From: Bacillus sp. P14.5
GTDB taxonomy: Bacteria; Bacillota; Bacilli; Bacillales; Bacillaceae_B
Length of the DNA: 64,000 bases
Direction of reading: 5' to 3'
Assembly: GCF_003316765.1 (NCBI RefSeq)
Contig: NZ_NIJF01000013.1
Span: 50,782 to 114,781 of the forward strand
Shown piece after piece: positions 56,034-64,000 of the stretch (positions are counted from its first letter, which is position 1; every line of letters starts with the position of its first letter). The notes beneath the pieces were generated by a model, which saw only the letters and a list, made by a program, of their open reading frames with translations, had not been told where the DNA came from and did no database searches. Made by a program: the position numbers and the translations under genes.

Positions 56034-56384
56034 CATTAAGAACAGTTCTGCAAGGTATTTGTTAAATTCATCAAGTAGTTTTCTGTTCAAACTCCTCATT
56101 TATTAAGTTCGAATTGGTTACCAACTGGGTGGAATGGTTAAGAGGAAAGCATACTCAATAAAAAACTGGGATTAAAGAAATGTCAAGAATTGATTGAGGA
56201 TTCAATGAAATTGCATTAGTATGATACCCTATGTAAAGAGAGTGTAAAAGAATAGACACTATTAGTAATGAATTTTCAATCCTTCTACGTAGAGGAGGAA
56301 CACAGCATTCAAAAGCAACAATTCTTTAGAAAAAAAGCGGCGAAACAGCCAGATAAAAAGACACATACTACTAGGAGGAATCAA
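56034..56384. other. intergenic region with a decayed repeat end
   Basis: At 56310-56335 CAAAAGCAACAATTCTTTAG is the right end of the composite MITE; its left end is missing. The rest is AT-rich with no supported gene. Confidence 0.5.
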
Positions 56385-56974
56385 ATGAATTTGGCAGAAC
56401 AAAAAAACATATCTTGTCGGGTAAAATGTATAACGATTTAACTCCAGAATTAGTTAAAGCAAGAGAAGATTCGGTTTTTCTTACAAACGAATATAACAAT
56501 AGTTTTGGCAAGCCTCAGCAGGAAAGAGAAAAGATTCTTCAAAAACTGTTTAAAAGTATTGGAAATGGTGTTCATCTAGAGCCAACTTTTAGATGTGAAT
56601 TCGGCTTTAATATTACAGTAGGGGATAATTTTTATGCCAATTTTGATTGTATTATGCTGGACGGTGCAGAAATTAAAATTGGCAGCAACGTATTATTCGG
56701 ACCAAGGGTTGGAGTTTACACTTCTAATCATGCAATTGACTTCAAAGAAAGAATAGCTGGAGGCTGCTATGCTAAATCTGTAACCATTGGTAACAATGTA
56801 TGGATAGGAGCAGGGGTACATATTAACCCAGGAGTCACGATAGGAGATAATACAATTATTGGTTCTGGCAGTGTAATTACTAAAAGCATTCCAGCAAATG
56901 TAGTGGCCGCTGGTGTGCCTTGTCAAGTAATTCGAGAAATCACCGATGGGGATAAGACTGGATTTGAAACTTAG
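56385..56974 (+). pseudogene. maltose O-acetyltransferase-type gene with frameshift in a poly-A tract
   Basis: The body from 56414 encodes a complete left-handed beta-helix acetyltransferase (Maa/NodL type, about 186 residues: SGKMYNDLTPELVKARED ... SNHAIDFKERIAGG ... IGNNVWIGAGVHINPGVTIGDNTIIGSGSVI). The natural start is ATG at 56385 behind AGGAGG, encoding MNLAEQKN, but it is one base out of frame with the body. The run of seven As at 56401-56407 would need eight to give MNLAEQKKHILSGKMYND, a normal family N-terminus. It may be a sequencing error, a real inactivation or a slippage switch. A TTG at 56414 could start a truncated product. Confidence 0.85.
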
Positions 56975-57094
56975 ACTTAACATTACAATTAACGAAAATA
57001 CAAGATTGAGCGCGCGTTAAGTTGTGCTCTTCTTTTTATTGACCATTTAACGGAGTAACTTTTTGAAGCAGAAATCTTTATAGAAAATGAAACA

Positions 57095-57119
57095 CCGGAT
57101 CCCCAGTTGGGAATCCGGC
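57095..57119 (-). terminator. terminator of fadE
   Basis: CCGGATTCCC, loop, GGGATCCGG on the minus strand after fadE. Confidence 0.8.
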
Positions 57120-57130
57120 AAAACCTCTAC

Positions 57131-58915
57131 TTACAGAACATAACGCTCTGCTTCAATTAGCTTTTCAGATGCTTCACGTTTAACCGCAATGATGTTAAGC
57201 GGAGTATAGCGCGTGAATTTACGAAGTGCTGACAGCATCATTCTCAAAGAATCGCCTGTTTCAGCTGCAACCAATGTTTCTTTTGCATGAGCTTCGATTT
57301 CGTTGAATGCTTCCTGACAGAAGATTTGTGTGTACAATAACTTTTGCTTGGCTTTTTCAGCGCCATCTTTGTTAATGGCTTTTTCAGTACGAAGAACGGC
57401 AGATTCCATAGCGTATGCATTGGAAATGATATCTGCAATGTTCACAAGGATCTCCTGCTCTTTTTCCAAAGCTTTTCCGTATTTCTGTGCAGCCAGACCG
57501 GCGATCAACAAGCCGATTTTCTTCGCATTCTTAACAAGATATTTTTCCTGTTCAAGCGGTGCATCGCCCACTTCTTCCGGCATAAGCATCATCAACTCTT
57601 CTTGAAGTGCTTGTGCTTTTTGGAACAATGGCAGTTCACCTTTAAGCGCTTTACGGACATATGTGCCTGGCACTAACAGGCGGTTGATTTCATTCGTTCC
57701 TTCGAAAATACGGTTGATACGGGAATCGCGGTACATTCTCTCGATTTCATACTCCTGCATGAATCCGTAACCACCATGAATTTGAACACCCTCATCAACG
57801 ATATAATCAAGGGTTTCCGTTGCAAAGACTTTATTCAATGAACACTCGATTGCATATTCAGCAATGGATTTAGCAACTTCTGTTCCGTTTTTGATTTCTT
57901 CGTCCGTCAATTGGCTCATACGGTCTTCAAACAAACCGACTGTACGATATACAGAGCTTTCTGTTGCATAAAGCTTGGATGCCATTGTAGCAAACTTTTC
58001 TTTTGTTAAGTTAAAAGCAGAGATCGGCGTCTTGAACTGCTGGCGCTGGTTTGCATATTTGATTGTTACATCCATCGCACGCTTGCTTCCGCCTACAGCA
58101 CCTACTCCAAGCTTGTAACGGCCGATATTCAAGATATTGAACGCAATGATATGTCCTTTTCCTGCTTCACCAAGAAGGTTTTCAACCGGAATCTCTGCGT
58201 CTTCAAGAATCAATGTACGAGTGGAAGAACTCTTGATTCCCATTTTCTTTTCTTCAGCCCCAGTGGATACTCCAGGATACTCACGCTCAACGATAAAAGC
58301 AGAGAACTGCTCACCGTCGATTTTTGCATAGACGACAAATACATCAGCAAAACCTGCATTTGTAATCCACTGTTTTTCACCGTTCAATACATAGTGGGTG
58401 CCTGCTTCGTTCAGCTTGGCTGTCGTTCTGGCACCAAGGGCATCAGAACCAGAACCCGGTTCAGTCAAGGCATAGGCAGCGATTTTTTCGCCTGTGGATA
58501 AAGCAGGAAGATATTTTTGTTTTTGATCTTCGTTACCGAACAATACGATTGGAAGAGATCCGATTCCAACATGTGCTCCGTGTGTAATGGAGAATCCGCC
58601 GGCAGTGGACATTTTTTCCGCGATAAGTGCAGAGCTTACTTTATCAAGTCCAAGTCCGCCGTACTCTTCAGGAACGTCAGCTCCAAGCAGCCCAAGGTCT
58701 CCCGCACTTTTCAATAGTTTTACAGAACGGTCAAATTCATGATTTTCCAAGTGCTCCACTTGTGGAACCACTTCTTTCACTACGTAATCTTCTGTTGTTT
58801 TGGCGATCATAAGCTGTTCATCTGAAAAATCTTCCGGTGTGAACACATTTTCATAAGAGACATCTTCGATTATGAAGCTTCCGCCTTTTACCAACTTATC
58901 AGTTTGATTTGTCAT
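57131..58915 (-). CDS. fadE: acyl-CoA dehydrogenase FadE
   Basis: A 594-residue FAD-dependent acyl-CoA dehydrogenase for the first step of beta-oxidation. The N-terminal helical domain is followed by the FAD/substrate region YALTEPGSGSDALGARTTA and KQWITNAGFADVFVVYA, then the C-terminal helical domain with YIVDEGVQIHGGYGFMQEYEIERMYRDSRINRIFEGTNEINR. The extra C-terminal domain of about 180 residues is typical of the B. subtilis FadE (YusJ) type. Start at ATG behind AAGGAGG. In B. subtilis it follows fadA; here a GC-rich repeat lies between. Confidence 0.95.
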   Translation of the reverse strand: MTNQTDKLVKGGSFIIEDVSYENVFTPEDFSDEQLMIAKTTEDYVVKEVVPQVEHLENHEFDRSVKLLKSAGDLGLLGADVPEEYGGLGLDKVSSALIAEKMSTAGGFSITHGAHVGIGSLPIVLFGNEDQKQKYLPALSTGEKIAAYALTEPGSGSDALGARTTAKLNEAGTHYVLNGEKQWITNAGFADVFVVYAKIDGEQFSAFIVEREYPGVSTGAEEKKMGIKSSSTRTLILEDAEIPVENLLGEAGKGHIIAFNILNIGRYKLGVGAVGGSKRAMDVTIKYANQRQQFKTPISAFNLTKEKFATMASKLYATESSVYRTVGLFEDRMSQLTDEEIKNGTEVAKSIAEYAIECSLNKVFATETLDYIVDEGVQIHGGYGFMQEYEIERMYRDSRINRIFEGTNEINRLLVPGTYVRKALKGELPLFQKAQALQEELMMLMPEEVGDAPLEQEKYLVKNAKKIGLLIAGLAAQKYGKALEKEQEILVNIADIISNAYAMESAVLRTEKAINKDGAEKAKQKLLYTQIFCQEAFNEIEAHAKETLVAAETGDSLRMMLSALRKFTRYTPLNIIAVKREASEKLIEAERYVL

Positions 58916-58977
58916 CTGTTTTTCCTCCTTGTTTTAAAAAACAGTTATTAATAAATGACTCGCTTTAACAAATTATT

Positions 58978-59099
58978 GATTTCCGCTGCAGGTGTACGAC
59001 TCCGCGGGGCGGGCGGTGAGCCTCCTCGGCTTCGCCTGCGGGGTCTCACCTGTCCCGCTAGTCCCGCAGGAGGTCGCACACCTTCCGCTTCAATCACTC
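58978..59099. repeat. GC-rich palindromic element, type 1, between fadE and fadA
   Basis: It runs from GATTTCCGCTGCAGGTG through the CCTCCTCGGCTTCGCCTGCG core to CACACCTTCCGCTTCAATC, like the core of the copies at 36982 and 53219. Complementary blocks can form a long structure. The remaining gap to 59309 is AT-rich with no gene. Confidence 0.85.
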
Positions 59100-59309
59100 T
59101 TAATAAAAAGTAAGGTTATAAAGAGTCTTAACAACACTTTTTATGAATTGATCATATTAGTAATAATATTGGAGCTCGACTTTAGCTGGTCAGTTATAAG
59201 CTTCTTGTTATAGAGATAGGGTATCATTTTCATAGATACAACCATATTCCTTTAAAGAGTAATCAGCCTTAAAGAAACCAACTTTAAGTGAAAGTTTAAA
59301 CATCCATAA

Positions 59310-60488
59310 TTACCCTATCAGTTCAAACACTCCGGCTGCACCCATTCCGCCGCCGATACACATAGTGACAACACCGAATTGTACATTTCGTCTCTTCATT
59401 TCATGCACGAGAGAAAGAGTTAATTTCGTGCCGGAACAGCCAAGTGGATGTCCCAGGGCAATCGCTCCGCCGTTTACGTTTACGATTTCTTCATTTAGGC
59501 CAAGCTGGCGGATGACTTGGATGGATTGTGAAGCAAATGCTTCGTTAAGTTCGAACAAGCCGATGTCTTCTAATTGAAGACCCGCCATTTTCAATGCTTT
59601 CGGAATCGCTTCAACAGGTCCGACACCCATGATTTCCGGCGGCACACCTGCAACAGCAAATGATCTGAACTTAGCCATCGGTGCAAGGCCTAGTGAATTT
59701 GCTTTTTCACGATCCATTACCATCACAGCTGCTGCTCCGTCACTTGTCTGGGAAGAGTTTCCTGCTGTTACCGAACCTTTCACGTTAAAGGCAGGGCGCA
59801 GCTTAGAAAGGACTTCCTGGTTTGTGCCAGGCCTTACGCCTTCATCTTTTGAAAATGTGATATTCTTTTCTACTACTTTGTTTTGACTGTTGACTGAACG
59901 CAGGACCACGTCCACAGGAACGATTTCATCCTGGAATCTGCCTTCTGCAATTGCTTTGGCAGCTTTCTCATGGCTTCTTACTGCGAAAGCATCTTGGTCT
60001 TCTCTCGAGATACCGAATTTTTTTGCGACTTCCTCTGCTGTATGGCCCATGCTCATATAGTATTGAGGTGCGGTTTCAGCCAGCTTCGCATTTGGACGTA
60101 CTACATGCCCCATCATCGGCACCAGGCTCATTGATTCTGCTCCGCCTGCAATCGCAGTGTCAGAATGTCCCAGCATGATTTTCTCAGATGCATAAGCAAT
60201 GGACTGCAGCCCTGATGAACAATAGCGGTTGATCGTAATGGCCGGGACGTTATGTGGAAGTCCCGCCAGCCCTCCGATATTTCTTGCCATGTTCAAGCCT
60301 TGTTCTGCTTCCGGCATGGCACAGCCGATAATCAAATCATCTATATTTCCGTCATAATTCCCTGCTCTTTTTAGTGTTTCTTTTACAACCAGCGCACCAA
60401 GATCATCGGGTCTGACTGTTGCCAGAGTCCCTTTGTGGGCTCTCCCCACAGGTGTACGGGCGCCGGCTACTAATACCGCTTCTCGCAT
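59310..60488 (-). CDS. fadA: acetyl-CoA C-acyltransferase (3-ketoacyl-CoA thiolase) FadA
   Basis: A 392-residue thiolase for the last step of beta-oxidation. The nucleophilic Cys is in [16 protein letters not shown] near residue 90; the catalytic His and second Cys are in [17 protein letters not shown] and [13 protein letters not shown] near 350 and 380. Start ATG behind GGGGG. It follows fadN by 35 bases on the same strand and is probably cotranscribed with it. Confidence 0.96.
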   Translation of the reverse strand: MREAVLVAGARTPVGRAHKGTLATVRPDDLGALVVKETLKRAGNYDGNIDDLIIGCAMPEAEQGLNMARNIGGLAGLPHNVPAITINRYCSSGLQSIAYASEKIMLGHSDTAIAGGAESMSLVPMMGHVVRPNAKLAETAPQYYMSMGHTAEEVAKKFGISREDQDAFAVRSHEKAAKAIAEGRFQDEIVPVDVVLRSVNSQNKVVEKNITFSKDEGVRPGTNQEVLSKLRPAFNVKGSVTAGNSSQTSDGAAAVMVMDREKANSLGLAPMAKFRSFAVAGVPPEIMGVGPVEAIPKALKMAGLQLEDIGLFELNEAFASQSIQVIRQLGLNEEIVNVNGGAIALGHPLGCSGTKLTLSLVHEMKRRNVQFGVVTMCIGGGMGAAGVFELIG

Positions 60489-60523
60489 GTTCTTCCCCCA
60501 TTTCTAGTAAAATAAATGTATGT

Positions 60524-62908
60524 TTAGTTACGCAGCGGTTTTCCTTTTACCAGCATGTGCTGCATACGCTGTTGTGATTTCGGTTGAGCCACAAGACTCA
60601 GGAATGCTTCCCTCTCCAAGTCCAGTAGATATTGCTCATCTACTTCGGTACCGAACGGCAGCTTCCCGCCTGCCAGTACAAATGCTAATTTCTTCGCGAT
60701 TGCCAAATCATGTTCAGAGATATAGCCTGAGTGAAGCATTGCTTGAGCTCCCAGAATCAACGCGGCATATCCTGATTCACCGACAACCGGAATCTTTCTG
60801 CGGACTGGAGGAGTGTAGCCGCTTTCACTTAAAGCTAGAGCAGCCTGCTTCGCGTCATACAAAAGGTGATCACCATTGGCACTTACACCATCAGAGTTGT
60901 TAAGGAAGTTATTATCCCTCGCTTCGTCACCAGAAGTAGAGACTTTTGCCATTGCAATCGTTTCAAACACTTTATTGGCAACCTTTTGTAAATCGAAATC
61001 GATTCCCTCCGGCATCATATCAAGATGCTTGATATAGAGTTCTTTGTTTCCGCCTCCGCCTGGAATCAGTCCGACACCTGCTTCCACAAGTCCCATGTAG
61101 GTTTCCATGGATGCCTGGATATGTGCAGCTGGAAGGCATACCTCCGAGCCTCCTCCAAGTGTCATGCCAAATGGCGCTGCGACTACCGGCTTCTTGCTGT
61201 ATTTGATATTCATCATCGCCTGCTGGAAGTTACGGACAACCATATCGATTTCAAATATGTTGTCGTCCTGCGCTTCCATTAGAATCATTGCAATGTTGGC
61301 TCCAACACAGAAGTTTTTGCCCTGATTCCCAATGACCAGCCCTTTAAAGTTCTTCTCCACTTCTTCAATAGAGAAGTTGATCATTTGAACGATATCCAGG
61401 CCGATTGAGTTGTTTGGTGAATGGAATTCAAGCAATGCGACCCCATCTCCTATATCAATCAAGCTGGCACCGGAGTTTTTCTTGATCAATTTACCTTGCT
61501 TCTTCAAAAGCTTCAAATCTATTACTTTGGGATTTCTCTCAATCTTTTTATATTCGCCGTTATGGTAGAAGTACTTTTCACCATCATCTTCCTTATAGAA
61601 AGAATTATGTCCTGCTTCAAGCATTCCTGTAATCCATACCGGAATTTCTCTGCCTTCTTCTTTCATCTTGCTCACTGATTTTTCAAGACCGATGCTGTCC
61701 CACGTTTCAAATGGTCCTTGCTGCCAGCCGAAGCCCCATTTCATTGCCTGATCGATTGCAACGATATCATCGGCAATGGTCTCAAGCAGTTCTCCTGAAT
61801 ACAGAAGCACCGGTGAAAGGATGTTCCATAGGAAGCTCCCGGCTTTGTCATCGGCATAAACAAGCGCTTTCATTTTATTCGAAAGTCCTTTTTCCTGCTT
61901 GCTTAATTCAGTTGAAGTTGTTTTTAACTTTTTCCGTGGTCCGTATTCCAATGTTTCGGTATCGAGTTCAAGGATTTCTTTCCCTTGTTTCAAGTAGAAG
62001 CCCTGGCCGCTCTTGGATCCAAGCCATCCGTTATCCAGCATCTTCTGCATGAAGCCTGGAATCTCAAACACTTTCTTTTCTTCTCCGTCAACCTGGTCAT
62101 AAACATTTTTCGCCACATGAGCGAAGGTATCCAGTCCTACAACATCCAGCGTGCGGAAGGTTGCACTTTTCGGGCGGCCGATTGCAGGTCCGGTGATGGA
62201 ATCCACTTCCCCGACACTTATACCGCTTTTCAACATCTCTTGAAGTGTGATCAGCAGGCCGTATGTTCCGATGCGGTTGGCGATGAAGTTTGGTGTATCC
62301 TTCGCAAGAACTACCCCTTTGCCAAGTACATCTTCACCAAATGTTTTAATGAAAGAAAGTACTTCCGGGTCTGTTTTTTCAGTAGGAATGACTTCAAGCA
62401 ATTTCAGGTAACGCGGCGGGTTAAAGAAGTGGGTTCCCAGGAAGTTTTTCTGGAAATCCTCCGATCTTCCCTCTGACATCGATTCTATTGAAATTCCGGA
62501 AGTATTGGAACTGATGATACTCCCTTGCTTTCTATGTTTTTCAACGTTTTCAAAAACCTTCTTCTTAATATCCAGGTTTTCAACAACCACTTCAATGATC
62601 CAGTCACAATCACTTAACTTCTCCATATCATCTTCAAAGTTCCCTGCTTCAATCAGCGCAAGATTTTTCTTTGATGTAAGTGGTGCCGGTTTTTGTTTAA
62701 GAAGCTTTTTCAGTGCCCCTTCGCTCATGCGGTTGCGGACAGCTTTATCTTCCAAAGTCAGTCCCTTTGCTTTTTCTTCCTCAGTTAACTCACGCGGTAC
62801 TATATCCAGCAGCAAGGCAGGTATCCCGATATTCGCCAGGTGGGCTGCGATACCCGATCCCATCACTCCAGATCCTAATACAGCTGCTTTTTGAATTTTA
62901 CGAGCCAA
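60524..62908 (-). CDS. fadN: 3-hydroxyacyl-CoA dehydrogenase / enoyl-CoA hydratase FadN
   Basis: A 794-residue bifunctional beta-oxidation enzyme. The N-terminal NAD-binding domain is AAVLGSGVMGSGIAAHLANIGI; the dehydrogenase signature is FLGTHFFNPPRYLKLLEVIPT and the C-terminal 3HCDH domain lies at about 200-420. An enoyl-CoA hydratase domain follows (VALLEFHSPNNSIGLDI, then GKNFCVGANIAMI and a GVGLIPGGGGNKELY-type loop). This order (HCDH first) is the FadN/YusL arrangement, not the E. coli FadB one. Start TTG at 62908 behind AAAGGGGG. A FadR-type operator lies 24 bases upstream. Confidence 0.96.
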   Translation of the reverse strand: MARKIQKAAVLGSGVMGSGIAAHLANIGIPALLLDIVPRELTEEEKAKGLTLEDKAVRNRMSEGALKKLLKQKPAPLTSKKNLALIEAGNFEDDMEKLSDCDWIIEVVVENLDIKKKVFENVEKHRKQGSIISSNTSGISIESMSEGRSEDFQKNFLGTHFFNPPRYLKLLEVIPTEKTDPEVLSFIKTFGEDVLGKGVVLAKDTPNFIANRIGTYGLLITLQEMLKSGISVGEVDSITGPAIGRPKSATFRTLDVVGLDTFAHVAKNVYDQVDGEEKKVFEIPGFMQKMLDNGWLGSKSGQGFYLKQGKEILELDTETLEYGPRKKLKTTSTELSKQEKGLSNKMKALVYADDKAGSFLWNILSPVLLYSGELLETIADDIVAIDQAMKWGFGWQQGPFETWDSIGLEKSVSKMKEEGREIPVWITGMLEAGHNSFYKEDDGEKYFYHNGEYKKIERNPKVIDLKLLKKQGKLIKKNSGASLIDIGDGVALLEFHSPNNSIGLDIVQMINFSIEEVEKNFKGLVIGNQGKNFCVGANIAMILMEAQDDNIFEIDMVVRNFQQAMMNIKYSKKPVVAAPFGMTLGGGSEVCLPAAHIQASMETYMGLVEAGVGLIPGGGGNKELYIKHLDMMPEGIDFDLQKVANKVFETIAMAKVSTSGDEARDNNFLNNSDGVSANGDHLLYDAKQAALALSESGYTPPVRRKIPVVGESGYAALILGAQAMLHSGYISEHDLAIAKKLAFVLAGGKLPFGTEVDEQYLLDLEREAFLSLVAQPKSQQRMQHMLVKGKPLRN

Positions 62909-62931
62909 TGTTTTTTCCCCCTTTTACTACT

Positions 62932-62949
62932 TGAATGAACACTCATTCA
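62932..62949. promoter_or_regulatory. FadR operator upstream of fadN
   Basis: TGAATGAACACTCATTCA is a perfect dyad of TGAATGA/TCATTCA around four bases, equal to the known Bacillus FadR (TetR family) box. FadR represses beta-oxidation genes until long-chain acyl-CoA binds it. Confidence 0.9.
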
Positions 62950-63104
62950 TTTTCTTGCCAAAAAAAATCACGAATGAGATCTGTTACCTCTAATATATAA
63001 GATTTTACAGCAAACTGCAATATCTTAAAGTTTAAAAAATGATAAATTTTCAAAAAATAATTATTTCTCATCTTCTGGTAATTCTAATAGTGGAGGTGAT
63101 AATC

Positions 63105-63233
63105 ATGGCAAAAAGAAAGAAAAACCCATCCAAGGCGGGCGTCAGCGCTGCCAGTGTAAAAGGTGATGCGGCCCCGACAGTGGAACATGACGGCGGCAAG
63201 GTGAACAGCCAGAACAATCAATACAAAAAATAA
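63105..63233 (+). CDS. yuzL: YuzL family small spore-associated protein
   Basis: A 42-residue basic protein MAKRKKNPSKAGVSAASVKG...SQNNQYKK, equal in layout to B. subtilis YuzL and similar in style to minor small acid-soluble spore proteins. GGAGGTG precedes ATG at 63105; the longer open frame from 63039 has no ribosome site. It lies divergently from fadN as expected from synteny. Confidence 0.9.
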   Translation: MAKRKKNPSKAGVSAASVKGDAAPTVEHDGGKVNSQNNQYKK

Positions 63234-63600
63234 TCTCCATTTAAGAGCCGCGCGCCTGCCTCAGACGGATGTTATGGCAGCCGTTCTGCGGCAATTGTTC
63301 TGCCCACTGGTGCACGATGTATTAAAAACATCTCAAGGGCAGCAATCTATTTGAGGTAAGCCAGCTATATCATTTGGCTGCTATGGCTGAACTTTATGCA
63401 AGATCTAAAACAGCCATTCCTCTAAGACTAACCCGTTCGGCTGAGCGGGAGAAAACATATAGGCATAAGGTGGTGCGAATTAGCATACTGATTCGCACCT
63501 CTTCTTAAGAACGTTTATAAGTATTATAGAGTCTTTTATCGTGCAAGTTATCGGTTCAACTCACACTTTAAAAGTAATGAATAAATCTATTCAAGGCTGC
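63234..63600. other. intergenic region downstream of yuzL
   Basis: No gene recognised. A large hairpin GGTGCGAAT/ATTCGCACC lies at 63468-63506 and may be a terminator. Confidence 0.5.
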
Positions 63601-63617
63601 TAAATCACAACTTCCAC

Positions 63618-64000
63618 GAAGGACACTATATGGCTTTTTTCCTCCTATAGTGGCACTCACGACTCTCTCGAAGGACACTATATGGCTTTTTTCTCCTAAA
63701 GTGGCACTCACGACTCTCTCGAAGGACACTATATGATATTTTTCCTCCTTTAGTGGCACTCACTTCTCTCGCGAAGGACACTATATCGGTTTTTTCCTCC
63801 TATAGTGGCACTCACTTCTCGCTTGAAAAACACTTTATGGGTTTTTTCCTCTTATAGTGGCACTCACTTCTCTCGCGAAGGACACTATATGGGGATTTTT
63901 CCTCCTATAGTGGCACTCACTTCTCGCTTGAAGGACACTTTATGGGTTTTTCCTCTTATAGTGGCACTCACTTCTCTCGCGAAGGACACTATATGGTTTT
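63618..64000. repeat. tandem hairpin array G, at least 8 units of about 52 bp, cut by the window end
   Basis: GAAGGACAC-type starts lie at 63618, 63670, 63721, 63773, 63825, 63877, 63930 and 63981, spaced 51-53 bases. Each unit has CACTATA and, about 20 bases on, TATAGTG, giving a hairpin with a T-rich loop, followed by GCACTCAC. The unit edges (CGAAGGACAC ... TCAC) resemble those of array C. Confidence 0.93.

Noticed and set aside
56120..56280. Remnant coding region before the acetyltransferase
   Set aside because: Short in-frame stretches (KKLGLKKCQELIEDSMKLH) with stops; no family recognised and no support for a gene.
63568..63759. Minus-strand open frame with SFERVVSAT repeats
   Set aside because: Product of array G; broken in the neighbouring units because the period is not a multiple of three.

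Overview
The window is a stretch of chromosome from a low-GC, endospore-forming member of the Bacillaceae. Gene content and order closely follow the yuf-yui-yum-yut-yun-yur-yus part of the Bacillus subtilis map (mrp, yuiF-A, ndh/yumC, yutM-C, lipA, lytH, yunC-F, suf, yurZ, metNPQ, yusD-I, gcvH, fadE-A-N, yuzL). Spore genes (yutH, yutC, lytH, yuzL and probably yuzC) support a spore former. No prophage, CRISPR array, rRNA, tRNA or transposase gene was seen. Family names and synteny are from memory of B. subtilis, not from a database search.

Layout. 1-1926: 3' end of the Mrp Na+/H+ antiporter operon (mrpD partial, E, F, G). 2.1-3.9 kb: small genes and a hotdog thioesterase. 4.6-15.2 kb: yuiF transporter, pepA, yuiD, a BtuF-like protein, yuiC (3D-domain muralytic protein), yuiB, yuiA, a NUDIX hydrolase, ndh and yumC. 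15.5-29 kb: iron-sulfur and redox accessory genes (yutM, yuzB, yutJ, yuzD, yutI), a 2-hydroxyacid dehydrogenase, yutH-yutC and lipA. 29-41 kb: lytH, an NSS transporter with its 32-aa partner, an NhaC-type transporter behind a lysine riboswitch, an HD-GYP protein and yunC-F. 41.6-46.8 kb: sufCDSUB. 47-54.7 kb: yurZ, metNPQ behind a SAM riboswitch, yusD-G, gcvH and yusI. 54.8-57 kb: an SDR-ArsR pair behind a perfect 38-bp palindrome, and an acetyltransferase gene with a frameshift in its poly-A tract. 57-63 kb: fadN-fadA-fadE behind a FadR-type operator, then yuzL.

How the genes work together. sufCDSUB, yutM, yutI, lipA and gcvH form an Fe-S/lipoate theme. ndh, yumC and yutJ are NAD(P)H flavoproteins. 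metNPQ and the NhaC-type transporter are amino-acid transport units under riboswitch control. fadN-A-E is a beta-oxidation set.

The least ordinary content is between the genes. Many intergenic gaps hold tandem arrays. Arrays at 4.0, 10.5, 12.2, 24.4 and 63.6 kb have different unit sequences, yet the unit is always about 53 bp (exactly 53 in three of them) and usually contains a hairpin. Two more arrays have a 21-bp unit and one a 25-bp unit; 21 and 53 are close to 2 and 5 turns of B-DNA. In addition there are several families of short, transposase-less palindromic elements, two of which appear nested inside another family. One element separates fadE from fadA and another supplies the C-terminus of the thioesterase. 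These arrays are the best candidate here for an undescribed system, but their function is unknown.
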